A stretch of DNA of 64,000 nucleotides from Clostridium merdae (GCF_900176635.1 NZ_FXLN01000004.1:1198231-1262230), one strand, 5' to 3'; positions 18,290-27,684 are shown, counted from the first letter of the stretch. The notes: generated from the letters alone by a model not told the origin. Program-made: numbers and translations.

Positions 18290-18396
18290 TGCGGTATGGT
18301 TTTTGCTGCTGCAAAGCCGAGCCGCATCACTGCGATAAGATGAAACGATTCTGGATGATTTGCGGGTTAACCACGCAAACTTTAGCACGGTTAACC
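18290..18396 (+). promoter_or_regulatory. Structured leader of the glycosyltransferase gene
   Basis: TGCGGT (18290-18295) pairs with GCCGCA (18321-18326), and the inner GGTTTTTGC pairs with GCAAAGCC, forming a hairpin of about 37 bases. Two copies of the palindrome GGTTAACC follow at 18365-18372 and 18389-18396, just before the ribosome binding site. This could be a riboswitch-like leader or an operator. I do not recognise a known class. Confidence 0.4.
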
Positions 18397-18413
18397 GGGA
18401 GACGGGAGGAATT

Positions 18414-19601
18414 ATGAAAATCGCTATTTTTACTGAAACATATTTGCCGCAAACCTGTGCGGTTGAAACACAGGTTTTGCTGCTTGCTCGTTCACTCATT
18501 CGCATGGGGCAAGAGGTTCTGGTAGTAAGTACAGACGTAGAATCGGACGAATGCTATTTAGAACAGCATACCCTATTTGGCCCTGCCAAACCGGCCGACA
18601 CCATTTATGGCCAAACCGGTCAACGGACAAAGCTCAATCGACTAAAAGATTTTATTGATGATTTTGACCCAGATATTATTCACCTATTTACGTTCTGTTC
18701 CGTAGGAAGCCTTGGTTTAAAATACGCTCTTTCACACGACCTGCCGCTTATTACTACCGTGCAAAGCACGCACGACATTAGTGAAGGTTTTTACGGTAAG
18801 GGAATTCGGCGTATGATAGGGAAGCGGCTTTGCGAAAGCACTTATCGTAAAGCGCTTGCTTTCTCAGATTTGGTAACGAGCCCCTCGCAGAAAATCCTGC
18901 ATAAAATTCGGCCATTGTGTAAGCATCGCCAATTAACGGTCTCTCCCCTTTGTATTGACACAGAGCTGCTGCGTAAAAAAGAGACAGAAGACTCCAATTA
19001 TGCAGCGATTTCCCGACGACTCGGGATAACCGGAAAAACAGGAGTTCTGTTTGTAGGCACCATTGGCAAAGACAATGGCGTTGATACCCTACTGGATTGC
19101 TGGGCATCTGTTTGTAAAAGCCTGCCTAAACTCCACTTGGCGATTGTTGGGACAGGCCCTGAATATGACGAGATGAAAAGCAAAGCAAATCTGCTCGGAA
19201 TTTCTTCACATGTTACGTTTGCTGGGGAGATGGAGCGTGAGAAAATACCACTATGCTACCAAGTTTGCAGTGTGTTTTTCAGCGCTTCGGAATCGGACGC
19301 GATGAAAGCGGCTCCACTAGAAGCCATTGTAAGTGGTTTACCAGTCATCTTGCCGAAAAGCAGTGCTTGTGCTGAGGTATTGGTGGAGGGGGTAAACGGC
19401 TTTGCGTATGATGCCGATACCAACCTTGAAAAAATCTTGCAGAACTTTGTCTCTATCCCTCCCGAAAAAGAAGTAGCTATGAAAAAACTGGTTGCCCGTA
19501 CGATGAGTGGATTAACGCTGGAAGAACAGACAAAGAGCTTTTTAAATTACTATGCCCTAACGCAAAAGCACCATTATAAAACAGCAGAAAAGCTGGAATA
19601 A
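18414..19601 (+). CDS. Glycosyltransferase family 4 protein
   Basis: 395 residues with the two-domain GT-B arrangement. The N-terminus MKIAIFTETYLPQTCAVETQV is typical of GT4 enzymes related to lipid glucosyltransferases and mannosyltransferases. GVLFVGTIGKDNGVDTLLDCW begins the donor-binding domain, and SESDAMKAAPLEAIVSGLPVI carries the nucleotide-sugar EX7E-type region (Glu present, surrounding sequence divergent). The real start is the ATG at 18414 behind GGGAGGAATT, 54 bases inside a longer frame. Single-gene unit with its own terminator. A membrane-lipid or exopolysaccharide role is possible; acceptor unknown. Confidence 0.85.
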   Translation: MKIAIFTETYLPQTCAVETQVLLLARSLIRMGQEVLVVSTDVESDECYLEQHTLFGPAKPADTIYGQTGQRTKLNRLKDFIDDFDPDIIHLFTFCSVGSLGLKYALSHDLPLITTVQSTHDISEGFYGKGIRRMIGKRLCESTYRKALAFSDLVTSPSQKILHKIRPLCKHRQLTVSPLCIDTELLRKKETEDSNYAAISRRLGITGKTGVLFVGTIGKDNGVDTLLDCWASVCKSLPKLHLAIVGTGPEYDEMKSKANLLGISSHVTFAGEMEREKIPLCYQVCSVFFSASESDAMKAAPLEAIVSGLPVILPKSSACAEVLVEGVNGFAYDADTNLEKILQNFVSIPPEKEVAMKKLVARTMSGLTLEEQTKSFLNYYALTQKHHYKTAEKLE

Positions 19602-19609
19602 GATATAAA

Positions 19610-19655
19610 AGCCCCCAATTGTAGTTTTATTTATCCTACAATTGAGGGCTTTTTT
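19610..19655. terminator. Strong terminator after the glycosyltransferase gene
   Basis: A 15-bp perfect stem (19610-19624 with 19636-19650) is followed by six T. It may also serve the convergent TraX-like gene, which ends at 19705. Confidence 0.85.
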
Positions 19656-19704
19656 GCCGTCTGTTTCTTTTGAGTAATTTATAGTGCGTATAAGGGCTTT
19701 TATT

Positions 19705-20622
19705 TTACGATAGAATTCCTCCTATAAAAAACAGCACGTAGATGTGTAAGGGATAGAAAAGGTAGAAAAAGTATTTCCAACCTCTCCCCTTTTCCCCATT
19801 ATACAGAAGTAAGAACGGAAGTGCCCCAAGCATCATCCATTGATATTCTTTAAAGAGAATGGCAGTCGGGTCTGGATTATAGCCCGGTGTAATTCCTGCG
19901 TGCACCATGCAAATCTCATATAAAAAGGAATGTAAATTGGGAAGATGAAATGCTCTATATTTAATGAGCTGGGCAAGACAATGCGGTACAAACTGGGTAA
20001 CAAGCAACAAAAAGAACACAACGCAAAAGGCTGTAAAGGCGCGAGCCAAACGCTTTTTATCATCTTTTGCCCAATAGAGAATCATGCCCAACAGCAAATA
20101 CACCCAGCCGCCCTCCATATAAAAGATGCTACCAAGCAGTGTGGGCAGAAACTCTATTACCATGGTAATAGGTGTAGTAATAGGGAGGACCATTGGCAGA
20201 AAAATTAGGAGCAAATAAGCTCCCCCCTGCCACAAGGCATAAAGGCGTAGCTGCTTTTTGAAGCTTCCGTCATTCCGGAAAAAGCAATCCATTAAATAAT
20301 AGAGAATACTTAAGCAAAACAATGGGCGGAATATATTGTTATCAATTGTTCCTGCAGGGTTTGAAAAATGGGGAATCAGTCTGGTTAAATAGAAAATCAC
20401 AGTATTGGTAATCCCCATGATTACACTGGCAAAATAAAGCCGCAATATGTATTTTTTCTTGCTTCTCGTATGAGAAAACCCATGTGCAGAGCAGAACATA
20501 AAAATTGGGAAGGATAGCCGCCCAACCCAATGCAGCCAAATTGGCATATTGGGGAGAAGCTGACCAATGTGGTCAATCACCATAATAACAAGTGCAAGAA
20601 GTTTCAGTGCTGTGGTAGACAT
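19705..20622 (-). CDS. TraX family membrane protein
   Basis: 305 residues with about eight to nine hydrophobic segments. The N-terminus has the TraX family pattern ALKLLALVIMVIDHIGQLL and WVGRLSFPIFMF. F-plasmid TraX N-acetylates pilin; chromosomal members in Clostridia are of unknown acyltransferase-like function. Start ATG at 20622 behind AAGGAGAAAC. It stands alone. Bases 20623-20931 upstream contain no gene. Family assignment good, function unknown. Confidence 0.85.
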   Translation of the reverse strand: MSTTALKLLALVIMVIDHIGQLLPNMPIWLHWVGRLSFPIFMFCSAHGFSHTRSKKKYILRLYFASVIMGITNTVIFYLTRLIPHFSNPAGTIDNNIFRPLFCLSILYYLMDCFFRNDGSFKKQLRLYALWQGGAYLLLIFLPMVLPITTPITMVIEFLPTLLGSIFYMEGGWVYLLLGMILYWAKDDKKRLARAFTAFCVVFFLLLVTQFVPHCLAQLIKYRAFHLPNLHSFLYEICMVHAGITPGYNPDPTAILFKEYQWMMLGALPFLLLYNGEKGRGWKYFFYLFYPLHIYVLFFIGGILS

Positions 20623-20931
20623 TCTGTTTCTCCTTATTATTTAAACTAAAACTACCTTCATTAAATCTGTGAGCTTGTAGTTTCCTGTGCAATTCTCATC
20701 ACTAGATGTTTAAGAGCTACTATGAAATTTTTATAAATCTTTTGCTCAGATAATGCGGGGAGATGCGATTTGCAGAGAAGTATGTACTTTAAAGCTAACG
20801 TTACACCAGTCCAGTTTCATTTTAAGATATATCTGTTTATAAAGACCTCTTCTATATTCTATCGTCCTTATGCGATGGAATGTTACAGAATTTCCTCAAT
20901 CATAGAAAAGTACTGCTTTATCCAACAAAAA

Positions 20932-20965
20932 AACCACCCCAAGTGTGATAGCACTTGGGGTGGTT
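20932..20965 (-). terminator. Terminator of the secDF operon
   Basis: A 14-bp GC-rich stem (20932-20945 with 20952-20965, 6-base loop) is followed on the minus strand by eight T. It lies 35 bases past the secF stop. Confidence 0.9.
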
Positions 20966-20998
20966 CCATCATTCGATCATTTACTTGTAAAACACTTC

Positions 20999-21961
20999 TT
21001 AGTTGGTAGCAGCTGCTTTTTGTTTCTTCTGCTGCTTATGCTTCTGCCACATAACGTACAGCGGGCCAGCAACACAAATAGAAGAATAGCAACCGGTAAG
21101 AATACCAACCATCATCGGCAGAGCAAAGGTCTGCACAGAATCCAGATTATACATGACGCTAACCGCATACACCACTGCAATTGCAACAAAGGTGCAGCCT
21201 GCGGTATACAGTGAACGGGTAAGGGTCTGGTTAATGCTGGTATCTACCAATACACTGTAATCGGTTTTCGGGCCCATCAGCTTGCGGTTTTCACGAATAC
21301 GGTCATAAATAATAATCGTATCATTGAGTGAATAACCGAGAATGGTAAGAACAACCGCAATAAAGTTATCGTTAATTGGCATACGGAACACAACAAAGGT
21401 GAAATACACCATAGCCACGTCATGTAGCAGCGCAATAATTGCCATTGTACCTGCAGAAGCACCACCGATTTTACGGAAGCGCAACGCAATGTAAACAATA
21501 AGCAGTAACGCAGCAACAAATACGGACAACAGACATTTAAAGAAGAAATCGCGGCCCATTACTGGGTTAATGGAGCTGGACTCCACAACAGCAAATTTAG
21601 CGTTCGGATATTCCTTTGCCAAAGCAGCAGCTACTGCTTGTTGCTGCTGTAATGTTAAGGATTCTGTCCCAGAAAAAGATATGGACACATTGTTGAGCGA
21701 TTTACCATCACTCGCCGATTTCACATCTTTATTGATACTTGCTGTAACAGGCTTATTGGTAGTAGCCTGAACAATATCCTGTACCTTTTCCTGGTTGATT
21801 TCACCCGAGTAAGAATATTTAATCAGCGCACCGCCGGTAAACTGAATATCGAGCTGGGTGCCGAAGATAATGTTGAAAATAAGGCCGGCGCCCATTAGGA
21901 GCAGTGAAATCGCAAAGTAAATCTTGCGGTTCTCATAAAAACGAATATGAAAAGTTTTCAT
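20999..21961 (-). CDS. secF: Protein translocase subunit SecF
   Basis: Membrane subunit that, with SecD, uses proton motive force to help complete export through SecYEG. 320 residues: one N-terminal membrane segment, an extracytoplasmic loop, then five membrane segments with FTGGALIKYSYSGE near the start and the SecF signatures GYSLNDTIIIYDRIREN and LTRSLYTAGCTFVAIAVVYA. Overlaps secD by four bases (ATGA), implying coupled translation. Short C-terminal tail rich in Lys and Gln. Length normal. Confidence 0.95.
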   Translation of the reverse strand: MKTFHIRFYENRKIYFAISLLLMGAGLIFNIIFGTQLDIQFTGGALIKYSYSGEINQEKVQDIVQATTNKPVTASINKDVKSASDGKSLNNVSISFSGTESLTLQQQQAVAAALAKEYPNAKFAVVESSSINPVMGRDFFFKCLLSVFVAALLLIVYIALRFRKIGGASAGTMAIIALLHDVAMVYFTFVVFRMPINDNFIAVVLTILGYSLNDTIIIYDRIRENRKLMGPKTDYSVLVDTSINQTLTRSLYTAGCTFVAIAVVYAVSVMYNLDSVQTFALPMMVGILTGCYSSICVAGPLYVMWQKHKQQKKQKAAATN

Positions 21962-23367
21962 TTATCTGCACCTCCATACAGCCACTTGCTGCGAGCGAAT
22001 CGGAACCCGGAAATGGATTTGGTCATCAAACGGGTTGCGGTTACGCCCATGATAAAGTTGCCAATGGTACCAATCAGCAGCGTATAACCGAAGGAATAAA
22101 TAGCACCGGTTGTGGAGGAACCAAACAAAGCTGAGAACAGGTTGGTAGGCCCGAATACCAGCATAAGTATGACCGCAACGATAATAACGGTAATGTTACC
22201 GTCGAAAATGGCCCAGAAGCTATTGGCGTTACCCTTTTGAATCGCTCCGTCCAGCGTTTTACCGGCCCAAAGCTCTTCTTTGATTCTGGTAGCCGTGATG
22301 ATATTTGCATCCACACCCATACCAATGGATAGGATGATACCGGCGATGCCGGGCAAAGTCATCGTAAAGCTATTGAGGAACGGGAAGTAGCCAGAAACGG
22401 CTGCAAACGAAACAGCAACTTGACCCATCAGTGCAATAATTGCAATAATGCCGGGCAAGCGGAACATTACCAACATAAATACACACACTAACGCAAACGC
22501 GATAATACCGGCCCAGCGCATTGCATCCAGCGAGGTGCTACCGAGTGACGGGCTGATGGTTTGGAAGTTAGTCGTAATGAGTTTAAATGGCAATGCACCA
22601 GCACTGATTTTCGCAGCCAACGAGGATGCCTCCGCTGCTGTAAAATTGCCCTCGATGGTACACTTACCGTCTGTAATGGCTTCTTTTACATTGGGGAAAG
22701 AAATCATGGTGTCGTCCATCCAAACAGAGATGGGTTGTCCCACCAAACGCTCGGTTGCTTCCGCAAATTTGGTAGAACCCTCTTTGCTGAATTCCAGCGC
22801 TACTAAGTACTGGGTTTTACCGGAATTGGGGTCTTGATATACCTGCGGCTGAGCCGAAGTTACGTCGTTACCCTGAAGAATAATCTTTTCTTTTGTGGTA
22901 CCCTTTGGAGTCTTATAAACCGGCTGGCCGTCGGAACCGGTTTCAGTGGTTGTGTACTCTGCACCCTCACGGAAGGTAAGCAGTGCAGTGGCGCTCAGCT
23001 CCTGAATGGCAGCCTCTGGGTCGAAGCTCTGTTCACCGCTCTTCCACGGGAAGCGAACAATGATACGGTCGTTATGATCATCTGTGTAGATTTCATAATC
23101 CGTAATGTGGTTGTTGACCAAACGCAGTTCAATGGTTGATTTTGCCGCATCAAGCTGCTCTTTCGTCGCTCCCTTTCCGGTATCAGGTGTAAAGGTAGCC
23201 TCTACTCCTCCACGGATGTCGATGCCCCATCGAATATCGCCCGCACCTTTAACATATGTAGTGCGATTATCCCCGTTTTGCGCATATACCCCAAAAATGG
23301 CGGTGTAGGTAAAAAGCAGGATAAGGAGGGCGACGATGAAAAACACCGGTTTTCCTATTCGCTTCAT
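21958..23367 (-). CDS. secD: Protein translocase subunit SecD
   Basis: Partner of SecF. 469 residues with an N-terminal membrane segment, the large extracytoplasmic domain (RWGIDIRGGVEATFTPD, LRLVNNHITDYEIY) and a C-terminal bundle of membrane helices containing LPGIAGIILSIGMGVDANIITATRIKEEL. That segment has the Asp expected in RND-type proton-driven subunits. A TTG at 23382 opens the frame earlier, but it lies in the ribosome binding site (TTGGAGGAT), so the ATG at 23367 is the start. A GC-rich hairpin lies in the leader (23398-23430). Confidence 0.95.
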   Translation of the reverse strand: MKRIGKPVFFIVALLILLFTYTAIFGVYAQNGDNRTTYVKGAGDIRWGIDIRGGVEATFTPDTGKGATKEQLDAAKSTIELRLVNNHITDYEIYTDDHNDRIIVRFPWKSGEQSFDPEAAIQELSATALLTFREGAEYTTTETGSDGQPVYKTPKGTTKEKIILQGNDVTSAQPQVYQDPNSGKTQYLVALEFSKEGSTKFAEATERLVGQPISVWMDDTMISFPNVKEAITDGKCTIEGNFTAAEASSLAAKISAGALPFKLITTNFQTISPSLGSTSLDAMRWAGIIAFALVCVFMLVMFRLPGIIAIIALMGQVAVSFAAVSGYFPFLNSFTMTLPGIAGIILSIGMGVDANIITATRIKEELWAGKTLDGAIQKGNANSFWAIFDGNITVIIVAVILMLVFGPTNLFSALFGSSTTGAIYSFGYTLLIGTIGNFIMGVTATRLMTKSISGFRFARSKWLYGGADK

Positions 23368-23397
23368 GCAAATATCCTCCAATAGCTTTAATGTTTC

Positions 23398-23430
23398 CGC
23401 GGCTGCGTTCCAAATGGAACCGCAGCCGCG
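23398..23430 (-). promoter_or_regulatory. GC-rich hairpin in the secD leader
   Basis: CGCGGCTGCG-TTCC pairs with GGAA-C-CGCAGCCGCG (one bulged C, 4-base loop). On the secD strand it is not followed by a T run and no minus-strand gene lies just upstream, so it does not look like a terminator. It ends about 30 bases before the secD start and may act in control of secDF expression. This is inference. Confidence 0.45.
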
Positions 23431-23616
23431 TTTATAACAAACTTTATTATAAGATTATACCGGCTAAAAGTCAATGGAAAAGCGCCGATTCCCGCCATTT
23501 ACTGGCATTATTTTGGTATAAATGATACAATTTGCATACGGCATTGCTAAAATAAGCGATTCACTATAATCTTGCATTCATTACGGCGTAAATATAGAAA
23601 GAGGTGTATCAACGCA

Positions 23617-23973
23617 ATGGATCTCATACAATGCAAAATACTGCCGGATTCTCAAACCGTTTCTTACATTTCACTTATCCGCAAATTTGACCGTACTCTC
23701 TCTATAAAAGACCTGAAAAAGAAAATAGAGAATGGCGCATTTGCACTAGAGTTCGACTTAGAGTACTACGATGTAGTGGAAGACTTAAATGAGATAGACC
23801 GAAAAATGGTTTTTCGTGAACTTCTAGAACAACTTCTCCATACTGGTGCAAAGGTTGAGCTATACCACAATGGCGAAAAAATAACACTCACACTTTTGGA
23901 CAACTGGCTTAAAACAATAGAACTCATTTCAGCGCAATCGGAAGAGCATATCAATAAAGAATGTGATGAGTAG
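23617..23973 (+). CDS. Hypothetical protein, 118 residues
   Basis: No family recognised. The protein is acidic and Lys/Glu-rich with alternating predicted helices and strands (LSIKDLKKKIENG, YYDVVEDLNEIDRKMVFRELL), no signal peptide and no membrane segment. The frame is open from 23572, but GAAAGAGGTG sits at a proper distance before the ATG at 23617. The N-terminal half (LPDSQTVSYISLIRKFDRTLSIKDLKKKIE) vaguely recalls bacterial ribosomal L7/L12-like or Shikimate-type small domains; that likeness is too weak to use. It stands alone, divergent from secD, 220 bases before the aminotransferase terminator. Confidence 0.65.
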   Translation: MDLIQCKILPDSQTVSYISLIRKFDRTLSIKDLKKKIENGAFALEFDLEYYDVVEDLNEIDRKMVFRELLEQLLHTGAKVELYHNGEKITLTLLDNWLKTIELISAQSEEHINKECDE

Positions 23974-24140
23974 ATACTTTTGCTTCCACCAAACACACCC
24001 TCATATGTAACGATTTTCTATAAAACCAAAAGTCGTAATCAACAACATAGCGTAATTGTGTGGAATATCTGTTTAAGTTTCAACTATAAAGTATGCTTAC
24101 TTTAACTTCTTAATTAAATGCAATTACCAATACTATTAAA

Positions 24141-24170
24141 AAAGACCACAGCCAAACAGCTGTGGTCTTT
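24141..24170 (-). terminator. Terminator of the aminotransferase gene
   Basis: A perfect 12-bp stem (24141-24152 with 24159-24170) is followed on the minus strand by six T, 23 bases past the stop codon. Confidence 0.88.
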
Positions 24171-24192
24171 GCATATCTTTCGATGGAATTGA

Positions 24193-25467
24193 TTAAGCGA
24201 GAAGTTTTTCTAAAGCAGCCAATTTAGTGCTAACACAGAATACTGCAATCGCTTTTTTCATTTCTTCCAGAGACGGGTAAGTCGGTGCAACACGAATGTT
24301 TGTATCCTTCGGGTCTTTCCCGTAGGGGAACGCCGCACCGGCACCGGTAAGAACCACACCGGCCTCCTTGCAAAGCTGAACTACGCGCTTTGCACAGCCC
24401 TCCATCACATCCACACTCACAAAATAGCCACCGTTCGGGTTCGTCCAAGAGGCAATATTTTTATCTCCCAGCTCGCTGCTCAACGTATTGAGCACAACCT
24501 CGAACTTCGGTGCAATAATTTCTCTATGGTGCTTCATCTTATCCAAAATGCCATTCATGTCACGCAGGTACAGCAGGTGACGCATCTGGTTAAGCTTGTC
24601 GGGACCAATGGTCTGGAACGAAAGATGCTTTCTGAAATCCTGATATGTTTTTTCTCCTGCCGCCATGGCAGCAATGCCCGCACCCGGGAATGTAATTTTA
24701 GAAGTAGAACAGAAGAATACCGGCAGCTCTGTGTTGCCTGTTTTCTCGCATTCCGCGTACAGGTCGAGCAGTTCATCCGGTGTATCGGTTAGGTGGTGTA
24801 CGCAATACGCATTATCCCACATCACGCGAAAATCTGGTGCGGCGGGTTTTAAAGCGGCGATGCGGCGAACTACTTCGTCCGAATAAGTAGTTCCGAGCGG
24901 GTTTGAGTATTTTGGTACACACCACATGCCTTTAATGGTAGCATCGTCAGCAACAAGCTGCTCAACTACATCCATATCGGGGCTGCCATTTTTCATCGGC
25001 ACTAAAATCAGCTCAAAACCAAAATATTCAGTGATGGCAAAGTGGCGGTCGTACCCGGGAGAGGGGCACAAGAACTTTATGGTTTCTTGCTTGCTCCACG
25101 GTTTGCAGCCAGAAAAGCCGTGTGTCATTCCGCAAGAAATAAAATCGAACATCATATTCAGGCTGGAGTTGCCACCAATGATAACATTCTCGGGCTTAAC
25201 CTGCATCATTTGAGCCAAAATTGCGCGCAGTTCAGGCACACCCTCCGGCATACCATAATTGCGAAGATCGTCTCCAGTGGAAGCAATCATATTGGAATCT
25301 GAAGTGAGCATATTGAGCATATCCATTGAAAGATCCAGCTGCTCGGGAGAGGGTTTCCCTCTGGCCATATTCAGCTTCAGGCCCTGTGCCTTAAAAGCAT
25401 CATATTGCTGTTGAACCTCTTGCTTTTCCTGTTCCAGTTCCTGTCTGGACAATAAACCATATTCCAT
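24193..25467 (-). CDS. PLP-dependent aminotransferase (aspartate aminotransferase-like, PF12897 type)
   Basis: 424 residues of fold-type I. It shows LNMARGKPSPEQLDLS near the N-terminus, LRNYGMPEGVPELRAILAQ, the PLP phosphate loop IIGGNSSLNMMFD, CPSPGYDRHF, and the Schiff-base Lys in FFCSTSKITFPGAGIAAMA. This is the pattern of the bacterial group once annotated as alanine-glyoxylate or MocR-like aminotransferases and later characterised as aspartate aminotransferases. No DNA-binding domain is fused, so it is an enzyme rather than a MocR regulator. Substrate is by family inference. Start ATG at 25467 behind AAAAGGAGATG. Single-gene unit. Confidence 0.85.
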   Translation of the reverse strand: MEYGLLSRQELEQEKQEVQQQYDAFKAQGLKLNMARGKPSPEQLDLSMDMLNMLTSDSNMIASTGDDLRNYGMPEGVPELRAILAQMMQVKPENVIIGGNSSLNMMFDFISCGMTHGFSGCKPWSKQETIKFLCPSPGYDRHFAITEYFGFELILVPMKNGSPDMDVVEQLVADDATIKGMWCVPKYSNPLGTTYSDEVVRRIAALKPAAPDFRVMWDNAYCVHHLTDTPDELLDLYAECEKTGNTELPVFFCSTSKITFPGAGIAAMAAGEKTYQDFRKHLSFQTIGPDKLNQMRHLLYLRDMNGILDKMKHHREIIAPKFEVVLNTLSSELGDKNIASWTNPNGGYFVSVDVMEGCAKRVVQLCKEAGVVLTGAGAAFPYGKDPKDTNIRVAPTYPSLEEMKKAIAVFCVSTKLAALEKLLA

Positions 25468-25677
25468 TTGAGCATCTCCTTTTCCAAACCTGCATAAATG
25501 ATAATGAAAGCATTCTTATTCTAATATATTCAGAACAAAAACGCAAGTTAATTTTATCGTTCCTGCATTTTTGTGATATTTACCCGGTTTTCGACTAAAA
25601 AATATGGCAAATTGCTTTTTTTGTAGCTTTTCTTCTTATTATTCTCACTTTCCTTTGCATTTGTTCTTTAAAAAAAC

Positions 25678-25715
25678 AGAAGGACTCTTTCTGCTGTGAG
25701 CAAAAAGAGCCTTCT
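25678..25715 (-). terminator. Terminator of asnS
   Basis: AGAAGG-A-CTCTTT (25678-25690) pairs with AAAGAGCCTTCT (25704-25715) with one bulge. A run of seven T follows on the minus strand. Confidence 0.85.
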
Positions 25716-25732
25716 CTTATCTTTCTATATTT

Positions 25733-27127
25733 TTAAAAATCTGCCGAACCGGTCGTTCTCGGGAACGGCAAAACGTCTCTTATATTGGAAACGCCGGTAA
25801 GGTACATAACCAAACGCTCAAACCCAAGGCCAAACCCAGCATGCTTCGCCCCACCATAACGGCGCAAATCAAGATACCACCAATATTCCTCTTCGGAAAG
25901 ACCAGACTCCTGCATGCGGCTTTTTAGAAGCTCTAGCCGCTCTTCCCTTTGGCTGCCGCCGATAATCTCGCCAATTCCCGGCACAAGAAGATCCATCGCA
26001 GCTACGGTCTTTTGATCGTCGTTCAAACGCATATAAAATGCTTTAATCTCTTTTGGGTAGTCGGTAACAAAAAGCGGCTTGCCGAATACTTGCTCTGTTA
26101 AATAGCGTTCGTGTTCGGTTTGCAAATCGCACCCCCAAGAAACCGGGTATTCAAAGCGGCTGTTTTCGCGCTCGAGAAGCTCCACTGCCTGTGTATAGGT
26201 TACATGTGCAAATTCAGAGTCTGCCACATGGCGTAGGCGCTCCAATAAACCGTTATCCACAAAGCGGTTGAAAAAATCCAGCTCATCAGGGCAAGCATCA
26301 AGTACAGAACGAATGACATAGCGCAGCATATCTTCCGCTAAGCGCATATCATCGGAAAGCTCGGCAAACGCAATCTCCGGCTCTACCATCCAAAATTCTG
26401 CCGCATGGCGTGCTGTATATGATTTTTCCGCACGGAAAGTTGGGCCAAAGGTATAGATTTTACCAAACGCTAGTGCCATACATTCGCCTTCCAACTGGCC
26501 AGAGACAGTGAGAGACGTGTGCCGCTGAAAGAAGTCCTTGCTGTAATCCACCGTGCCATCCTCACGCAAAGGTGGATTCACAGGGTCTAACGTGGTAACA
26601 TGGAACATCTCGCCTGCACCTTCGCAGTCGCTGGCCGTAATGAGCGGCGTATTGGCATACACAAAGCCACGCTCCTGAAAAAAGCGGTGTATTGCAAAGG
26701 CAGCAACAGAACGAACACGAAAAACAGCACTGAATAAATTCGTGCGCGGGCGCAAATGAGCGATGGAACGTAAAAACTCCACGGAGTGGCGCTTTTTTTG
26801 CAGCGGATATTCAGGAGAGGAAGTTGCCTCAACTCTTATCTCAGTGGCATGCAGTTCGCACGGTTGCTTTGCCTGTGGAGTAAGAAACAGTGTGCCGGTT
26901 ACAAAAAGTGCCGCACCTACGTTTTGTTTGGCAATCTCCGCAAAATTATTTACATTTTGCGCTTCAAACACAACTTGTAGCCCTGCAAAGCTGCTGCCGT
27001 CGTTTAAATCAATAAACCCCAGCGCCTTGGAATCTCGAATGCTTTTTACCCATCCGCACACCGTTATCGCTTTCTCATCGTAGCTTTGAGGGTCCGCAAG
27101 AATTTTTATAATTTCAACTCGTTCCAA
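25733..27127 (-). CDS. asnS: Asparaginyl-tRNA synthetase
   Basis: Charges tRNA-Asn with asparagine. 464 residues: N-terminal OB-fold anticodon-binding domain (ITVCGWVKSIRDSKALGFIDLNDG), then the class II catalytic core with motif 2 around FRAEKSYTARHAAEFWMVEPE and motif 3 GFGLGFERLVMYLTG. The RxxxH and FWMVEPE pattern separates it from AspRS. The frame extends to 27148, but its first codons encode the ribosome binding site itself (CGGAGGAG), so the TTG at 27127, eight bases after it, is the better start. No T-box is visible upstream. Confidence 0.95.
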   Translation of the reverse strand: MERVEIIKILADPQSYDEKAITVCGWVKSIRDSKALGFIDLNDGSSFAGLQVVFEAQNVNNFAEIAKQNVGAALFVTGTLFLTPQAKQPCELHATEIRVEATSSPEYPLQKKRHSVEFLRSIAHLRPRTNLFSAVFRVRSVAAFAIHRFFQERGFVYANTPLITASDCEGAGEMFHVTTLDPVNPPLREDGTVDYSKDFFQRHTSLTVSGQLEGECMALAFGKIYTFGPTFRAEKSYTARHAAEFWMVEPEIAFAELSDDMRLAEDMLRYVIRSVLDACPDELDFFNRFVDNGLLERLRHVADSEFAHVTYTQAVELLERENSRFEYPVSWGCDLQTEHERYLTEQVFGKPLFVTDYPKEIKAFYMRLNDDQKTVAAMDLLVPGIGEIIGGSQREERLELLKSRMQESGLSEEEYWWYLDLRRYGGAKHAGFGLGFERLVMYLTGVSNIRDVLPFPRTTGSADF

Positions 27128-27402
27128 TCTCAAGTCTCCTCCGTTCATCTTTCAATAAATAGAACCAGCGGTCAACTGCCGCGATTTTCTATTTTCAGTA
27201 TACCATTTTAATCATAAGATTTGTATTCTGGGGAACAGTATACTTGCTTTACTCCTTTTATTAAGATGGCTTAAGCAATTTTCTACTAGAGTGTAGCAAG
27301 AAATATTGTATTAACTAAAACTTCGAATATAGAGATATTATAGCATTCCTACTCAGAAACAGGAACAATTAAAAAATTTTTACACGATATTGAAAAATAG
27401 AC

Positions 27403-27431
27403 TTGATTTTTGTAAAAAGGTTCGCTATAAT
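27403..27431 (+). promoter_or_regulatory. Promoter of tRNA-Ser
   Basis: TTGATT (27403-27408), 17-base spacer, perfect TATAAT (27426-27431), about 40 bases before the mature tRNA. Confidence 0.8.
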
Positions 27432-27472
27432 AACATAGTCGTCAGCCCAAGTGGGCAGGTTTGATACGATAC

Positions 27473-27558
27473 GGAGAGGTATTCTAATGGTAAGGAGCCA
27501 CATTGGAAATGTGGTGTGCCGCAAGGCATTGTGCGTTCGAGTCGCATCCTCTCCGCCA
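27473..27558 (+). tRNA. tRNA-Ser(GGA)
   Basis: 86 bases. Acceptor stem GGAGAGG/CCTCTCC, anticodon stem CCACA/TGTGG with loop TTGGAAA giving anticodon GGA, a long variable arm (class II, as expected for Ser), T-loop GTTCGAGTC, discriminator G and encoded CCA. Single gene with its own promoter and terminator. Confidence 0.95.
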
Positions 27559-27562
27559 AAGC

Positions 27563-27615
27563 AAATCCAAAAGTGAGATTCTTTTTTCTAACAGAATCAT
27601 ACTTTTGGATTTTTT
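27563..27615 (+). terminator. Terminator of tRNA-Ser
   Basis: AAATCCAAAAGT (27563-27574) pairs with ACTTTTGGATTT (27601-27612), followed by T. Inner bases GATTCT/AGAATC extend the stem. Confidence 0.8.
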
Positions 27616-27684
27616 ACTATTCGGGCTCCGGCAGATTTCGGCAAAATATTTTAATTGTAATTAAAATACGCGGAGGAAATCATT

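Noticed and set aside
18250..18410. Cyclic-di-GMP or other known riboswitch before the glycosyltransferase
   Set aside because: CAAAGCC-like bases are present, but the rest of the conserved core of these classes could not be matched.
27149..27400. T-box leader in front of asnS
   Set aside because: Only a small hairpin is visible; the conserved AGGGTGG-type T-box sequence is absent.
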